Origin: Pelorhabdus rhamnosifermentans
Lineage (GTDB): Bacteria; Bacillota; Negativicutes; UMGS1260
Assembly (NCBI RefSeq): GCF_018835585.1
Contig: NZ_JAHGVE010000028.1
Span: 1 to 52,086 of the forward strand
Direction: 5' to 3'
Length of the DNA stretch: 52,086 bases
Shown: in pieces, positions 15,717-24,750 of the stretch
Position numbering within the stretch: position 1 is the stretch's first letter
How the letters are laid out: each line of letters opens with the position of its first letter
Program-made: the position numbers and the translations under genes
The notes under the pieces: model-generated
What the model was told of the DNA's origin: nothing
Databases searched by the model: none
What the model saw: only the letters and a program-made list of their open reading frames with translations

Positions 15717-16223
15717 ATGAGTCTTACTAGATGCCAAAATGGACACATGTTTAGTGCTAGGCGGTACGGGACAGTTTGTCCGTTCTGCAATATCGAAACG
15801 GCTGCCAAAACTAAAGTGGAGATGGAACCACAAGAGGCAGAATTGGAAGAAGATTTATATTATGAAGAAATAGAACCGGTATGCGGTTGGCTAGTATGTG
15901 TGGAAGGCGCACAGCGGGGCTTGGATTATAAAGTCCGTATGGGTAAGAACTTTATCGGGCGCGGCGATGATATGGATATTCAGATACTCCGGGATAATGC
16001 GATTTCCCGCCGCAATCATGCCATCATTGTATATGACCCTAAGAAACGCAATACCGTGCTGCTGCCTGGTGAATCTTCCGGCATTGCTTATCTCAATGGT
16101 GAAGCGGTATATACCCCGCAAGAACTGGCGCAATATGACATCGTGGAATTAGGAAACAGCAAATTTTTGTTTATGCCCTTCTGTGGTGAAAGTTTTGAAT
16201 GGCAAGAAAAAGCAGAGGAATAG
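15717..16223 (+). CDS. Zinc-ribbon and FHA-domain protein
   Basis: The 168-residue soluble protein begins with a four-ligand ribbon (CQNGHMF and CPFC, residues about 6-24), then an acidic linker, then a canonical FHA domain at residues about 60-155. The FHA part has IGRGDDMDIQI, with the conserved Gly-Arg, and ISRRNHAIIVYD, with the Ser-Arg-x-x-His block, so it should bind phosphothreonine. Together with the membrane FHA protein before it and the PP2C genes after it, it forms a phospho-signalling block. The ribosome binding site AGAAGGGAG precedes the ATG. No Ser/Thr kinase gene is present in this locus. Confidence 0.8.
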   Translation: MSLTRCQNGHMFSARRYGTVCPFCNIETAAKTKVEMEPQEAELEEDLYYEEIEPVCGWLVCVEGAQRGLDYKVRMGKNFIGRGDDMDIQILRDNAISRRNHAIIVYDPKKRNTVLLPGESSGIAYLNGEAVYTPQELAQYDIVELGNSKFLFMPFCGESFEWQEKAEE

Positions 16224-16226
16224 GCC

Positions 16227-17078
16227 ATGGAGTGGATAGTATTCGGCACATATAGTTTAATGGGTTCAGTATTATTACTGTTGGTTGGACTCATGATTTA
16301 CCGCTATAAGCTGTCTCATGAGCCGCCGGTGGAGAAACCTCCTGCCGTAGAAATAGGCGAAGAAAATTCTATTGGCGGTATGGAAGTACAAGAAGATGCC
16401 GGAGGTGCGGCAGAAAAAGACTGGGGTATTTTAGCGTTACTGGCTGATGGCATCGGCAAGGGACAAGCTGGCTACAACGCCGCGCAAGTTACCGTGCGCA
16501 CTTTTTTGCGGCTGTTTGCCAGTGAAGATGTTACTACGAATAGTTCCTATTTTTTTACCCAAGCCTTTAATCAAAGCAACAGAGAAATACTGGAACGATT
16601 ACAGGGGAATAAGGGCGGAACTGCGGCTGCTGCTGCACTTATTAGTCAAGGATTACTGTATTATGCCTCAGTGGGTGATATGAAAATTGCCTTGCTGCGT
16701 GATGGGCAGCTTATTCCTGTTAATGAAGGCCATACGATGAAAACTGCGGCGCTAAGGGGCTATAACAAGGGGCTGTTGGACCGGGAACAAGCCTTGGCCA
16801 TTAGCAAAATCAACAAACAAGCCAATTATGTAGGCCGCGACGGTTTTAAAAATATTGAGATAGGCGGAAAAGCAATTACGTTAGTCCCGGAAGATATCAT
16901 TTTGATCATGACGGACGGGCTGTATCATTGCCTTACCTGGGTGGAAATAGAAAATATCGTGAAGCAGCCGGCTTCAACTCAGCACTTGGCTGAGCGGATT
17001 ATTGAAGCTTTTAACGAAAAAACTATGCCCAATAAAGACAATGCCAGCTTATTTGTACTACGGTATAACGGATGCTGA
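16227..17078 (+). CDS. Membrane-anchored PP2C-type protein phosphatase
   Basis: The 283-residue protein has one N-terminal membrane segment (about residues 6-26) followed by a PP2C (PPM) domain. Visible metal and core motifs are LADGIGKG (72-79), NKGGTAAAAAL (from 128), SVGDMKIALLRDG (from 148), LIMTDGLY (226-233) and NKDNASLFVL (from 269). These supply the Asp residues at motifs 2, 8 and 11, so catalysis is plausible. The usual motif 1 (R..N.D) is missing or replaced by AEKDWG. The next gene encodes a degenerate relative. In type VI systems a PP2C phosphatase (PppA) opposes a kinase, and this is probably the equivalent. Confidence 0.85.
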   Translation: MEWIVFGTYSLMGSVLLLLVGLMIYRYKLSHEPPVEKPPAVEIGEENSIGGMEVQEDAGGAAEKDWGILALLADGIGKGQAGYNAAQVTVRTFLRLFASEDVTTNSSYFFTQAFNQSNREILERLQGNKGGTAAAAALISQGLLYYASVGDMKIALLRDGQLIPVNEGHTMKTAALRGYNKGLLDREQALAISKINKQANYVGRDGFKNIEIGGKAITLVPEDIILIMTDGLYHCLTWVEIENIVKQPASTQHLAERIIEAFNEKTMPNKDNASLFVLRYNGC

Positions 17079-17103
17079 AAAGTATAATACCAGGAGGATT
17101 GCT

Positions 17104-19239
17104 ATGAGAAAAATCAACGCGAAATTCAACACTGCTTTTATATCGGAAGCAGGCAGCGCTCTGCAAAACAGGGATTATTTTGCCTTCGTGGAAATGGACG
17201 ATTTTGCTTGCTATGTCATTGCTGACGGAATTGATGATGATCTGGAATTAGAAAGTGCGAAAATTGCTGTAGCCAGTATTATCAGGCAGTTTAATGACAA
17301 GCCATCCATGCGCAAACGCGCCATTAAAAGTTGGCTAAAGGTGGCCAACCAGGAACTGTTGGATCAGAGCAGAACCATGCGGCTCAAGGCGTCGGTAACT
17401 GTAGTTGTCACAGACTATATGAGCATGGTATACGGTATGGCCGGAAATACCCGTTTGCAGCTGTTTCGGGAAGGAACGCTCATTTATCAGACGAAGGATC
17501 ATTCCTTAAGCAGTAATCTGGTGGCTGAGGGGAAAATATCCAAAGACAAGGTGGCCAGTCATTTAGAACGGAATAACTTGTATTGCTATCTCGGCCAGCC
17601 AGAGGCGTTTAATCCCGAAATTTCTGCAACGATTAAACTGGAAGAAGGAGACATTATTACCCTGCTTTCCCGGGGCATATGGGAAAATGTAGATGAAGGA
17701 GAAATGGCTGATGCCATCGAGGATGCCAAAAAGCCGCAACAAGTATTAAATAATGTTGAAGATCTTATTTTGTCAGGACAGCCGGAAAAACTGGAGAATT
17801 ATACGCTGGCAGCTATTTTTATTGACAGGGTCTATAAGGATCCCGGCAGACGCCAGGCTTTAATAAAAAGAATGATTGCCGTAGCGATTCCTGTGCTGCT
17901 CATTATTGCCGGCCTCTTAATATTTTCTCATATTTCTCAGGCGCAGCGGCAGGATAAGATTGCGACAATGAACGGACATTTCAAGCAGGCGCAAATGCTC
18001 AGTGAAAATGGAAATTTTGTCCGCGCTGCTGATGAATACAAGGCAGCCTTGGATATTGCCCAAGCCCTTAAACTACCTGAGGATCAGAAAAATTTTGAAA
18101 ACTATTATAAAACAGCCCTATTGATTGTTGACGCTGATACGGCTCTGCATCAAAAAGAATTTGCCAAAGCGGTGCAAAAGTATGCCGATGCCTTAACTGC
18201 CTCGTATTTTGCCGACCAGTTAGGTCTCGAATACATTCAGAAGCAGCAGAGTTTAATTGCCGATTATATGAGGGTGACGGAACTTATCCAGAGTGGCGAC
18301 AGTAAGCTGGAGAGAAAAGATCTCATCGGAGCCCATCTGGATTATCTGGAAGCCAAAGTCATTGCCACCAGACTGTATTATGAAGAAGGTCGCAAAGAAG
18401 CCGCTGATAAACTGGCAAAAATTGATGAGCAATTGAAAATCAGTGGTGCACAAGCCAAAGAGCAAGAAGCCATGGTGTATGAACAGCAAGCGAACAGTAT
18501 GGTCAGAGCAGGCAACTATGAAGGAGCCGTGTCCATGCTGATGATGGCATCGGGTATCTATGATCAGGCTGGTAAATCAGATAAGTCGGGTGTCATTCAA
18601 CAAAAGATTGCTGCTATTGAAAGTAAAATGACGGATGCTCAAAAAGCGTCTCTCATGGAAAACGTATCGCAAGAGGGCGCGAGGTATGAAGCCGAAGGCG
18701 ATCAACTGATGAATGGCCGGGAGGACTATGACGGTGCTATGGAACAATACTCTTTAGCCCTAGACCTCTATAATCAAAGCGGCAACAAAGAAAAAGCGGC
18801 CTTAGTGCAGTCTAAGATGACGAATCTAAATGCCAGAAAGCAAAATGCCCAAACATTTGATATGCAGAATCAAGGCATGGAGAAGGAAAGAGAAGGGGAT
18901 TTAGCTGTGGCCCAAAGCCAGTTCGATGATGCTAAAACAGCGTATTATTATGCGATTCAGGACTACAGCAGCGTCGGCTTAGCCAACAATGTATCTATGG
19001 TGCAAAGAAAAATTGATAGCCTGGATCAGAAACATACTGCTTTTGAACAACAAAAAAGTAAGGCGGCGACCTATGTTGCTGATGGTGATAGCAAAACTCA
19101 GGCCGGTGATTATGCGAACGCCAAATATTTATATATGCTGGCCGGGGACATCTATAACAATCTGGGCTTGAAAACCGAAAAAGACGGAGTGAATGAAAAA
19201 ATAAAATTGCTGCACAAATTGTCTAAAGGCGCAGTATAA
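17104..19239 (+). CDS. PP2C-like (probably inactive) membrane protein with a long repeat-rich extension
   Basis: The start at 17104 follows AGGAGG at ideal spacing; an upstream ATG overlaps the previous gene. The 711-residue protein has a PP2C-like domain (residues 1-245), one membrane segment (about 256-276), and a long helical part built of TPR-like units, each beginning much like A...GN/D..RA...Y..A and carrying coiled-coil stretches. The PP2C part has QNRDYFAF (motif 1) and VIADGIDD (motif 2). The other metal motifs are changed: GNTR for GDS(R), SRG (189-191) for TDG and EN (231-232) for DN. It is therefore likely a pseudophosphatase sensor or scaffold, with its TPR part outside the membrane or docking the apparatus (inference). 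Confidence 0.75.
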   Translation: MRKINAKFNTAFISEAGSALQNRDYFAFVEMDDFACYVIADGIDDDLELESAKIAVASIIRQFNDKPSMRKRAIKSWLKVANQELLDQSRTMRLKASVTVVVTDYMSMVYGMAGNTRLQLFREGTLIYQTKDHSLSSNLVAEGKISKDKVASHLERNNLYCYLGQPEAFNPEISATIKLEEGDIITLLSRGIWENVDEGEMADAIEDAKKPQQVLNNVEDLILSGQPEKLENYTLAAIFIDRVYKDPGRRQALIKRMIAVAIPVLLIIAGLLIFSHISQAQRQDKIATMNGHFKQAQMLSENGNFVRAADEYKAALDIAQALKLPEDQKNFENYYKTALLIVDADTALHQKEFAKAVQKYADALTASYFADQLGLEYIQKQQSLIADYMRVTELIQSGDSKLERKDLIGAHLDYLEAKVIATRLYYEEGRKEAADKLAKIDEQLKISGAQAKEQEAMVYEQQANSMVRAGNYEGAVSMLMMASGIYDQAGKSDKSGVIQQKIAAIESKMTDAQKASLMENVSQEGARYEAEGDQLMNGREDYDGAMEQYSLALDLYNQSGNKEKAALVQSKMTNLNARKQNAQTFDMQNQGMEKEREGDLAVAQSQFDDAKTAYYYAIQDYSSVGLANNVSMVQRKIDSLDQKHTAFEQQKSKAATYVADGDSKTQAGDYANAKYLYMLAGDIYNNLGLKTEKDGVNEKIKLLHKLSKGAV

Positions 19240-19262
19240 GCCAAGCTGAGAGGGGTCATATC

Positions 19263-20549
19263 GTGAAAGATCAAATCGCTGCAAAGCTCAAGGGTATCAG
19301 CAATTTAGAAGACCGATTGATATTAAAAAGTGTACTGAATGAAGTATTTCTGCAATTATATGATCATAGCAGCACAATGTATGGGCAATTAGAAGAAAGA
19401 GTATTTGCTGAAATGGAAGCGGTTCCTCATTGCTATGATATTTATACTACAGCAGTTTTGCGGCGTAATTTTGATCCTGTGCATGATTTCCTGCGGCCTA
19501 TGCAGTCTGAGGATTTGGCAGAGAAACAGTATAATTTGGCAAGTATCAGGGAAGCTGTGCTTGCTAGGCAGCCTTTTCCCCTAACGAAAGTTTTTTTTAG
19601 CTGCCCTTACCCTAAGCTGCAGCAAATATTTACGGGCAATCGAGTTTTCCAGGGCCATATTATTACGGACAAAGGCAGCACACCAGCTGCCTTTACTATC
19701 CGTCAGGACCGAAGCTATTTGAACCAGATAGAAAAATTATATGAAACTTTTTTAAACAACGAGATTCCCTGGAAAACCATGAATCATCCTTATATCTTTC
19801 GGTTTGCCCAAATCGTGCTGGAGAGCTGCGAGCAGCTGCCGGAACAGTGCGAGAGCATTAAAAAGGTGGTAGTAGATTTTGCTGAATTTGGGCCTTATGT
19901 TCAATATGATGTGGTGCCCTTATGGAACGTAGAAACTTTAGAGCTTAGGAGTAATGGGTTTCCGATTCCTTGCGGCGATAAAATTAATTTTGAACATATT
20001 GTGAACTTAGACGGTAGTGGGGCCCAACACGGGTATTTGACTGTTTTTCAAAACGATCCAATTTGCTATAGCCATCGTACAGAGCATGCTCTGATTATTA
20101 CAGCTCCGGCTGACAGCCAAAATACTTGGACGGTCATGATGATTATCCATCCGGCGTCAGTAAAGGGTGAGCAGCTGGACTATCCCCTAGTATCGAACGC
20201 TAAACATCAGGCGTTTACCGAACTTTTATCCCAGCGAAGTCGCAGGATCATTCGTACTGAAGCAGAGTTAAGACGGCTGGTGGCTTCTTTTGTTGCTGCC
20301 GAAGGTCTGGAGCTCGACCATATTGAACTGGTACCCCGGGATTTAGCAACAGCAGCTGCATGTGAGAGCTATGAAATGAACTTTTTTATCATGGATGAAA
20401 TTCGCCGCGCTGACTATCAGCGTAAACTAGTTTGTTATTTTACCACTACGGATAAGGACAACTTTCTTATTTATGATGTGATGAGTTTTGTAGTCTCGGA
20501 AGTCCAGCGCCATTATCCTGACTATAAGTGTGAGGGAATACTGCTATGA
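19263..20549 (+). CDS. Unrecognised injection-system protein, possible baseplate component
   Basis: The 428-residue frame starts with GTG at 19263, preceded by GAGAGGGG. The protein is soluble, with a helical first part (residues about 1-90), then mixed alpha/beta with many aromatic residues. An HTSFL-like membrane segment is absent. I do not recognise a family. It lies in the operon after the PP2C proteins and overlaps the next gene by four bases (ATGA), so the two products are probably made in step and may bind each other. Size and position would suit a TssF/gp6-like wedge protein, but I see no diagnostic motif. Confidence 0.5.
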   Translation: MKDQIAAKLKGISNLEDRLILKSVLNEVFLQLYDHSSTMYGQLEERVFAEMEAVPHCYDIYTTAVLRRNFDPVHDFLRPMQSEDLAEKQYNLASIREAVLARQPFPLTKVFFSCPYPKLQQIFTGNRVFQGHIITDKGSTPAAFTIRQDRSYLNQIEKLYETFLNNEIPWKTMNHPYIFRFAQIVLESCEQLPEQCESIKKVVVDFAEFGPYVQYDVVPLWNVETLELRSNGFPIPCGDKINFEHIVNLDGSGAQHGYLTVFQNDPICYSHRTEHALIITAPADSQNTWTVMMIIHPASVKGEQLDYPLVSNAKHQAFTELLSQRSRRIIRTEAELRRLVASFVAAEGLELDHIELVPRDLATAAACESYEMNFFIMDEIRRADYQRKLVCYFTTTDKDNFLIYDVMSFVVSEVQRHYPDYKCEGILL

Positions 20550-21241
20550 ATTATATCTGGGATACGGCCATCAAAGCCTGCTTACAAGGTATAAAATCTG
20601 ATAATATTACTTTTCTTCCCGCCAGCCATTATAGTCCCTATATGGAGATAGCCTTTGATGACATCAATGTCACCCATTTAACGGCACCTCTAAGAGTGGA
20701 AATAAACCCTTATTATCGCTTCTCCGATATTTTCCAAGAACTTTTAGATGCTAATTTTGCTGAACACGAGGAACTGCGGGACGTTTTGTTTGATATTATC
20801 ACTCACTTTTTACTGTTTCTTGATTGCCAGCAGGGATTCAATAAGCGTGAGTACTACGGCCGATTTATCTGTCAGGATATTCAAAACGGTGTGTTTGGTG
20901 AAGCCATTCAAGACAGCATATCGGCCTTTACTATAGAAGAACTTGAACGGGTGGTTCACAGCCTGATTACTTTGTACCGGACTGAAAGCACCCTGCACCT
21001 GTTTAAGCAGGTGGTGCGCAGCATATTTACCAGCAGCATTATCTATTACCGAAGTGAAGATATCCCTGAAATTCTCATTTATCTGGGAACAGCTCAAACA
21101 AAAAGTAACAGGCAAAAGATTGACACGCTGCTAGCGCTATTTTTGCCGTTAGGTTTTAAGTACCGCTTGTATTGGCAGGATCATTTCGGTCTGATTGGTT
21201 ATGATTCCACCATGCGTATTGATCATATTGTTATCTATTAG
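20546..21241 (+). CDS. Unrecognised injection-system protein, possible baseplate component (231 aa)
   Basis: The ATG lies within the stop of the previous gene (ATGA). The 231-residue soluble protein is helical and aromatic-rich, and it ends with LFLPLGFKYRLYWQ and a short beta strand, HIVIY. A C-terminal 'LLPLGF' helix-strand ending is vaguely like phage gpI/TssG-type wedge proteins, but this is a resemblance of shape, not a family match. Its tight coupling to the 428-residue protein suggests a complex, as TssF and TssG form in type VI baseplates. Confidence 0.5.
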   Translation: MNYIWDTAIKACLQGIKSDNITFLPASHYSPYMEIAFDDINVTHLTAPLRVEINPYYRFSDIFQELLDANFAEHEELRDVLFDIITHFLLFLDCQQGFNKREYYGRFICQDIQNGVFGEAIQDSISAFTIEELERVVHSLITLYRTESTLHLFKQVVRSIFTSSIIYYRSEDIPEILIYLGTAQTKSNRQKIDTLLALFLPLGFKYRLYWQDHFGLIGYDSTMRIDHIVIY

Positions 21242-21256
21242 ATAGAGGAGAAGAAC

Positions 21257-23902
21257 ATGGCTACATATACTTACAAACTATACAAAAACAATATGAAAGA
21301 GTCCAAGCCTGCTGCCAACAAGGAATATGTCCGCAGAGAGTTAAAACTGATGACCACTCACCAGCTTAGAGAAATCTGCATCAAGGAAAAGCTGGTGGAA
21401 AGCAGGCTGGCAACCTTGGACCGTTATGAGCTCATTGAACTTATTATGCGCTACCGGGGTGCCAGGGAAAATATGTTGATCACCGAATATTCGCCTAGCG
21501 GACAGGAACGGCTGGAACAATTCATCGGGCGTATTGATACCTATATGGAAAACAACAAATCGATCCAGAATCCCTCAAAAATTGTTATTTATGAAGGACT
21601 GGATACGGATAAATATGACCGTTATGTTGTGAATGCCCCTAAGGTTCTGGAAGAATCGAATGTACTCCTGGTCAGTGGCAATAAAGAATTATGTGCAGTA
21701 TTTAACTTGATTGCTGATGGCAATATCCCCGGGCGTTTTTATTTGACCCGTAAGGGCGGACTGCCGGTCAAAGAGTTCCAGAACAAGAATTATAGCCTGC
21801 TGTATTTTGCCAAACGGGAGTCAGAAATTTTATATAACGTCTATTATGATGAAAATCTGCTCTTGCCGAAGAACATGAAATGCTATAAACTGCCGCTTTT
21901 AAACTTGGAAGTAAAGCAGCCGATTGAAACAGCCCAGCCGCTGGCCATCGATTTTGGCACCACCAATACGACTGCCGGGCTCTATATTGACCGTGAGCTA
22001 TATGACGCCATTGATAAAGGCGGGGCGGAAGAAAATCTTTTAAAATCCGATGCTATCAACCTTGTGGAAGTATTTTGCGACACGGACGAAGGGGAAATCC
22101 TTACCCCGCTTATCCCATCGGTAGTAGGAATATGGGACATTTCAGATGATGACGCTGACGATATAGAATATGTATTTGGCCATCAAGCGTTAAAATTAGC
22201 TCGGGCTAATTATATTCATGAAGGTTTCTGCGTATTTTTTGATATTAAACGCTGGATTCGTGACTATGACCGTATGGAGGAAATCACGGATCGTAAAGGA
22301 CGACGGATTTTCAAGAAACGCAAGGAAATTATCAAAGTCTTTTTGGAACATGTCATTGCCATTGCTCAACAGCGCTTTAAATGCCGCTTTAAAACCTTAC
22401 ATGTTTCCTCGCCGGTTAAAGAGAAACAGCGGTTTTTAGATCTATTCGGTGATATTTTATCAGCTTGGAATCTGGAAACAGAAAACATGCTTGATGAAGG
22501 TGCGGCTGTTCTCTTTAACACGATTTCGAACTTTTTGGAAAAAAATGCCGGGCGTCCTATGGATAAAGAAGAGCATAAGGCTCTGGTTATTGACTGCGGC
22601 GGCGGTACTACCGATCTCTCCTCGTGTGTGTTCAGTATTGAAAGCCGACGGGTTTCCTATAAGATTGACATTGAAACTACCTATGAAAACGGTGATACGG
22701 ATTTTGGCGGCAACAACCTCACCTTCCGCATTATGCAGCTCATCAAGATCATGATAGCGGAAAATCTCACAGGCGGTACAGCTGCTAAGTCCCGGGAGAT
22801 CTTGGCGGCGTTTGATGGTGACATTTACCGTGAAGTGGACCAGGTCGGTATCAAGGCTGTATATAAAATATTGGACGGCACTTATGAGCAGACGGAAAGC
22901 TATATTCCTACCCGGTTTAAAAATTACGAATGCGGCAGCTCCAAAGAATATTTTAAAGTCAAAAATAACTTCTATTTCCTGTTCCAGCTGGCTGAAGACA
23001 TCAAAACTGAACTATTTGCCAGGCAGCGCTATCAGCGAATTGTCATTGACAGCCAAGAACAAGAAAATCTCAGAAGCGGCGAGAAAATCATTGCTCCCGG
23101 CCGCTGGCGCATATCAGTTATGGAAGGCGACGAGCTAAAAACCTTGCGGGATATCCCTTTACTCAGTTTTACTCTGTATGACATTGGCCTATTATTAAAA
23201 GCCGATATCTATGAAATTGTCCGCAAGTTTATTGAAGAATCCTATAATACCGGTGAGTTAAATGACTATAGTGTCATAAAGCTTACTGGTCAATCCTGTA
23301 AAATCGGGCTGTTTAAAGAGGCTCTTAAAGAATTCATTCCCGGCCGGGTTATTGAATTCGGAGGACGAGAAGGTATTGACGGGCCAGAACTAAAGCTCTC
23401 CTGTCTAAGGGGTGCCATCAAATATCTTAAAGCCAAAAAAGGCGGTTACGCTGAAGTCACCATGCGCCAGCGTCCGGCCATACTACCCTATATCGTTACG
23501 GCTAACACCCACATCGGTGAAGAAAAAATTCTTATTGCCAGAGACGGCAATCTCAGCGGGAATATCTCCCGCTTCGTTGAAGGGGTGGCTTTGAAATTAA
23601 CCCTTAAGAACCTAACCGGTGAAGAATGCTATACCTATGTCTATGAAAACCGCCGCGAGGATTTTAAGCTTGTAACATATGAAGAGATTCAGGCTCAATA
23701 CGGGGACAACATTATCCAGGATGAAACAGATAACATTATTGAAAATGAAGTGAAGTACTTTGTCTGGTATAAAGAAAAGCTCTGGGGCTTTGTAGTAGTG
23801 CCGGTATTGCGCCAACAGGGCACCTTGCAGTTGGGCCGGGAAGAATTGTTTACTTTTGAGAATGATTTGTGGGAAAACAACTTCTTTGATGGCTTGAAAT
23901 AA
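21257..23902 (+). CDS. SAP-domain/Hsp70-like ATPase
   Basis: The 881-residue protein has a SAP-like helix-turn-helix at residues about 30-68 (LMTTHQLREICIKEKLVESR, then ELIELIMRYRG). A novel region of ~150 residues follows, and then an actin/Hsp70-type ATPase. Hsp70 motifs are the phosphate-1 loop LAIDFGTTNTTAGLYI (from about 229) and the phosphate-2 loop VIDCGGGTTDLSS (from about 444), with a later adenosine-type KLTGQSCKIGLF. The C-terminus (about 730-881) is beta-rich. It likely couples ATP use to protein remodelling with the DnaJ protein at 14650. The locus has no ClpV, so this is the best candidate for the energy-using component (inference). Hsp70 with an N-terminal SAP motif is unusual. 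Confidence 0.8.
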   Translation: MATYTYKLYKNNMKESKPAANKEYVRRELKLMTTHQLREICIKEKLVESRLATLDRYELIELIMRYRGARENMLITEYSPSGQERLEQFIGRIDTYMENNKSIQNPSKIVIYEGLDTDKYDRYVVNAPKVLEESNVLLVSGNKELCAVFNLIADGNIPGRFYLTRKGGLPVKEFQNKNYSLLYFAKRESEILYNVYYDENLLLPKNMKCYKLPLLNLEVKQPIETAQPLAIDFGTTNTTAGLYIDRELYDAIDKGGAEENLLKSDAINLVEVFCDTDEGEILTPLIPSVVGIWDISDDDADDIEYVFGHQALKLARANYIHEGFCVFFDIKRWIRDYDRMEEITDRKGRRIFKKRKEIIKVFLEHVIAIAQQRFKCRFKTLHVSSPVKEKQRFLDLFGDILSAWNLETENMLDEGAAVLFNTISNFLEKNAGRPMDKEEHKALVIDCGGGTTDLSSCVFSIESRRVSYKIDIETTYENGDTDFGGNNLTFRIMQLIKIMIAENLTGGTAAKSREILAAFDGDIYREVDQVGIKAVYKILDGTYEQTESYIPTRFKNYECGSSKEYFKVKNNFYFLFQLAEDIKTELFARQRYQRIVIDSQEQENLRSGEKIIAPGRWRISVMEGDELKTLRDIPLLSFTLYDIGLLLKADIYEIVRKFIEESYNTGELNDYSVIKLTGQSCKIGLFKEALKEFIPGRVIEFGGREGIDGPELKLSCLRGAIKYLKAKKGGYAEVTMRQRPAILPYIVTANTHIGEEKILIARDGNLSGNISRFVEGVALKLTLKNLTGEECYTYVYENRREDFKLVTYEEIQAQYGDNIIQDETDNIIENEVKYFVWYKEKLWGFVVVPVLRQQGTLQLGREELFTFENDLWENNFFDGLK

Positions 23903-23953
23903 ATAGTAAAGCATGTAAAAGAAATGCGTTGCTAAAATACTGAGGAGTAGAAC

Positions 23954-24730
23954 ATGTTTATAGATACATATCCGAAATTCACCGCCGGACGGGTGTTAAA
24001 ACACGAGACGCTTAACTTGCTGCGGGACTATCCCCGCGACTATGTTGACATATTATATCGAGGCTACACGGATGGCCTCATGGCTGGCTGTCAGCTGGTC
24101 ATCAACAGCGATACTATTACGATAGAACCCGGCTTGGTTCGCTATTTAGGAAAAATCTATATGATGAATGAGAGCATCAATATCCCTTATACTGCTACAG
24201 GTCAGGATGCTATCTTAAAAATTTGTTTCAAAAAAGAAAAAGAAAACAATGAAACTATCGTGAGTCAAGGCGACATGATGTTGCAGCCGGGAACAAAGCT
24301 GGCCGAAAATGAGCTGGAACTTTGCCGCTTTAAGCTAAAACAGGGAGCTAGACTGCGCGATGACTATCAAAACTTTGCCGACTTGGCTACTGAATATGAT
24401 ACGGTCAACATAATTTATGTGCGTTATGCTGCCCCTTATGAACAGACGCTGTCACCTGTCATCACCAGGCGATTTGCCCAGGAAGCCCTGGAAAACAAGT
24501 TGTTGCAGCCCTTTGACTATGCTTTTATCAGCCAATGCGCAGGAGGAGAACCGGTAGCCCGTATGTTCATTACGGCTTATATCTCAGCAAGATTAGGCAT
24601 AGTAGCCAAAGACAGCACCCATCAGGATATGCACAGGCATCTTGCTGCAATCCTAAGTGATATCAGGCAGGGCAAAGATATGGCCACTGCTCCAAGACGA
24701 AACAGCGGCCGACGGGTGTTGATAGACTAA
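23954..24730 (+). CDS. Unrecognised injection-system protein, tail-fibre/baseplate adaptor-like (258 aa)
   Basis: The 258-residue soluble protein starts at an ATG after GAGGAG. Residues about 30-75 (YVDILYRGYTDGLMAGCQLV, then TIEPGLVRYLGKIYMM) have the 'DG...G..I....I..G......G' rhythm seen in N-terminal attachment parts of phage tail-fibre and baseplate proteins. The C-terminal ~90 residues are helical. I therefore suggest an adaptor role, but no family is recognised. It stands between the Hsp70-like gene and the DcrB-like gene just before vgrG. Confidence 0.45.
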   Translation: MFIDTYPKFTAGRVLKHETLNLLRDYPRDYVDILYRGYTDGLMAGCQLVINSDTITIEPGLVRYLGKIYMMNESINIPYTATGQDAILKICFKKEKENNETIVSQGDMMLQPGTKLAENELELCRFKLKQGARLRDDYQNFADLATEYDTVNIIYVRYAAPYEQTLSPVITRRFAQEALENKLLQPFDYAFISQCAGGEPVARMFITAYISARLGIVAKDSTHQDMHRHLAAILSDIRQGKDMATAPRRNSGRRVLID

Positions 24731-24750
24731 AAAGTGGGGAGGTAGAAAAT

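Noticed and set aside
14650-23902. Interpretation of the DnaJ/Hsp70 genes as a general heat-shock operon
   Set aside because: No grpE, hrcA or CIRCE-type inverted repeat is present, both proteins have non-standard domain layouts, and they are embedded among FHA, PP2C and spike genes.
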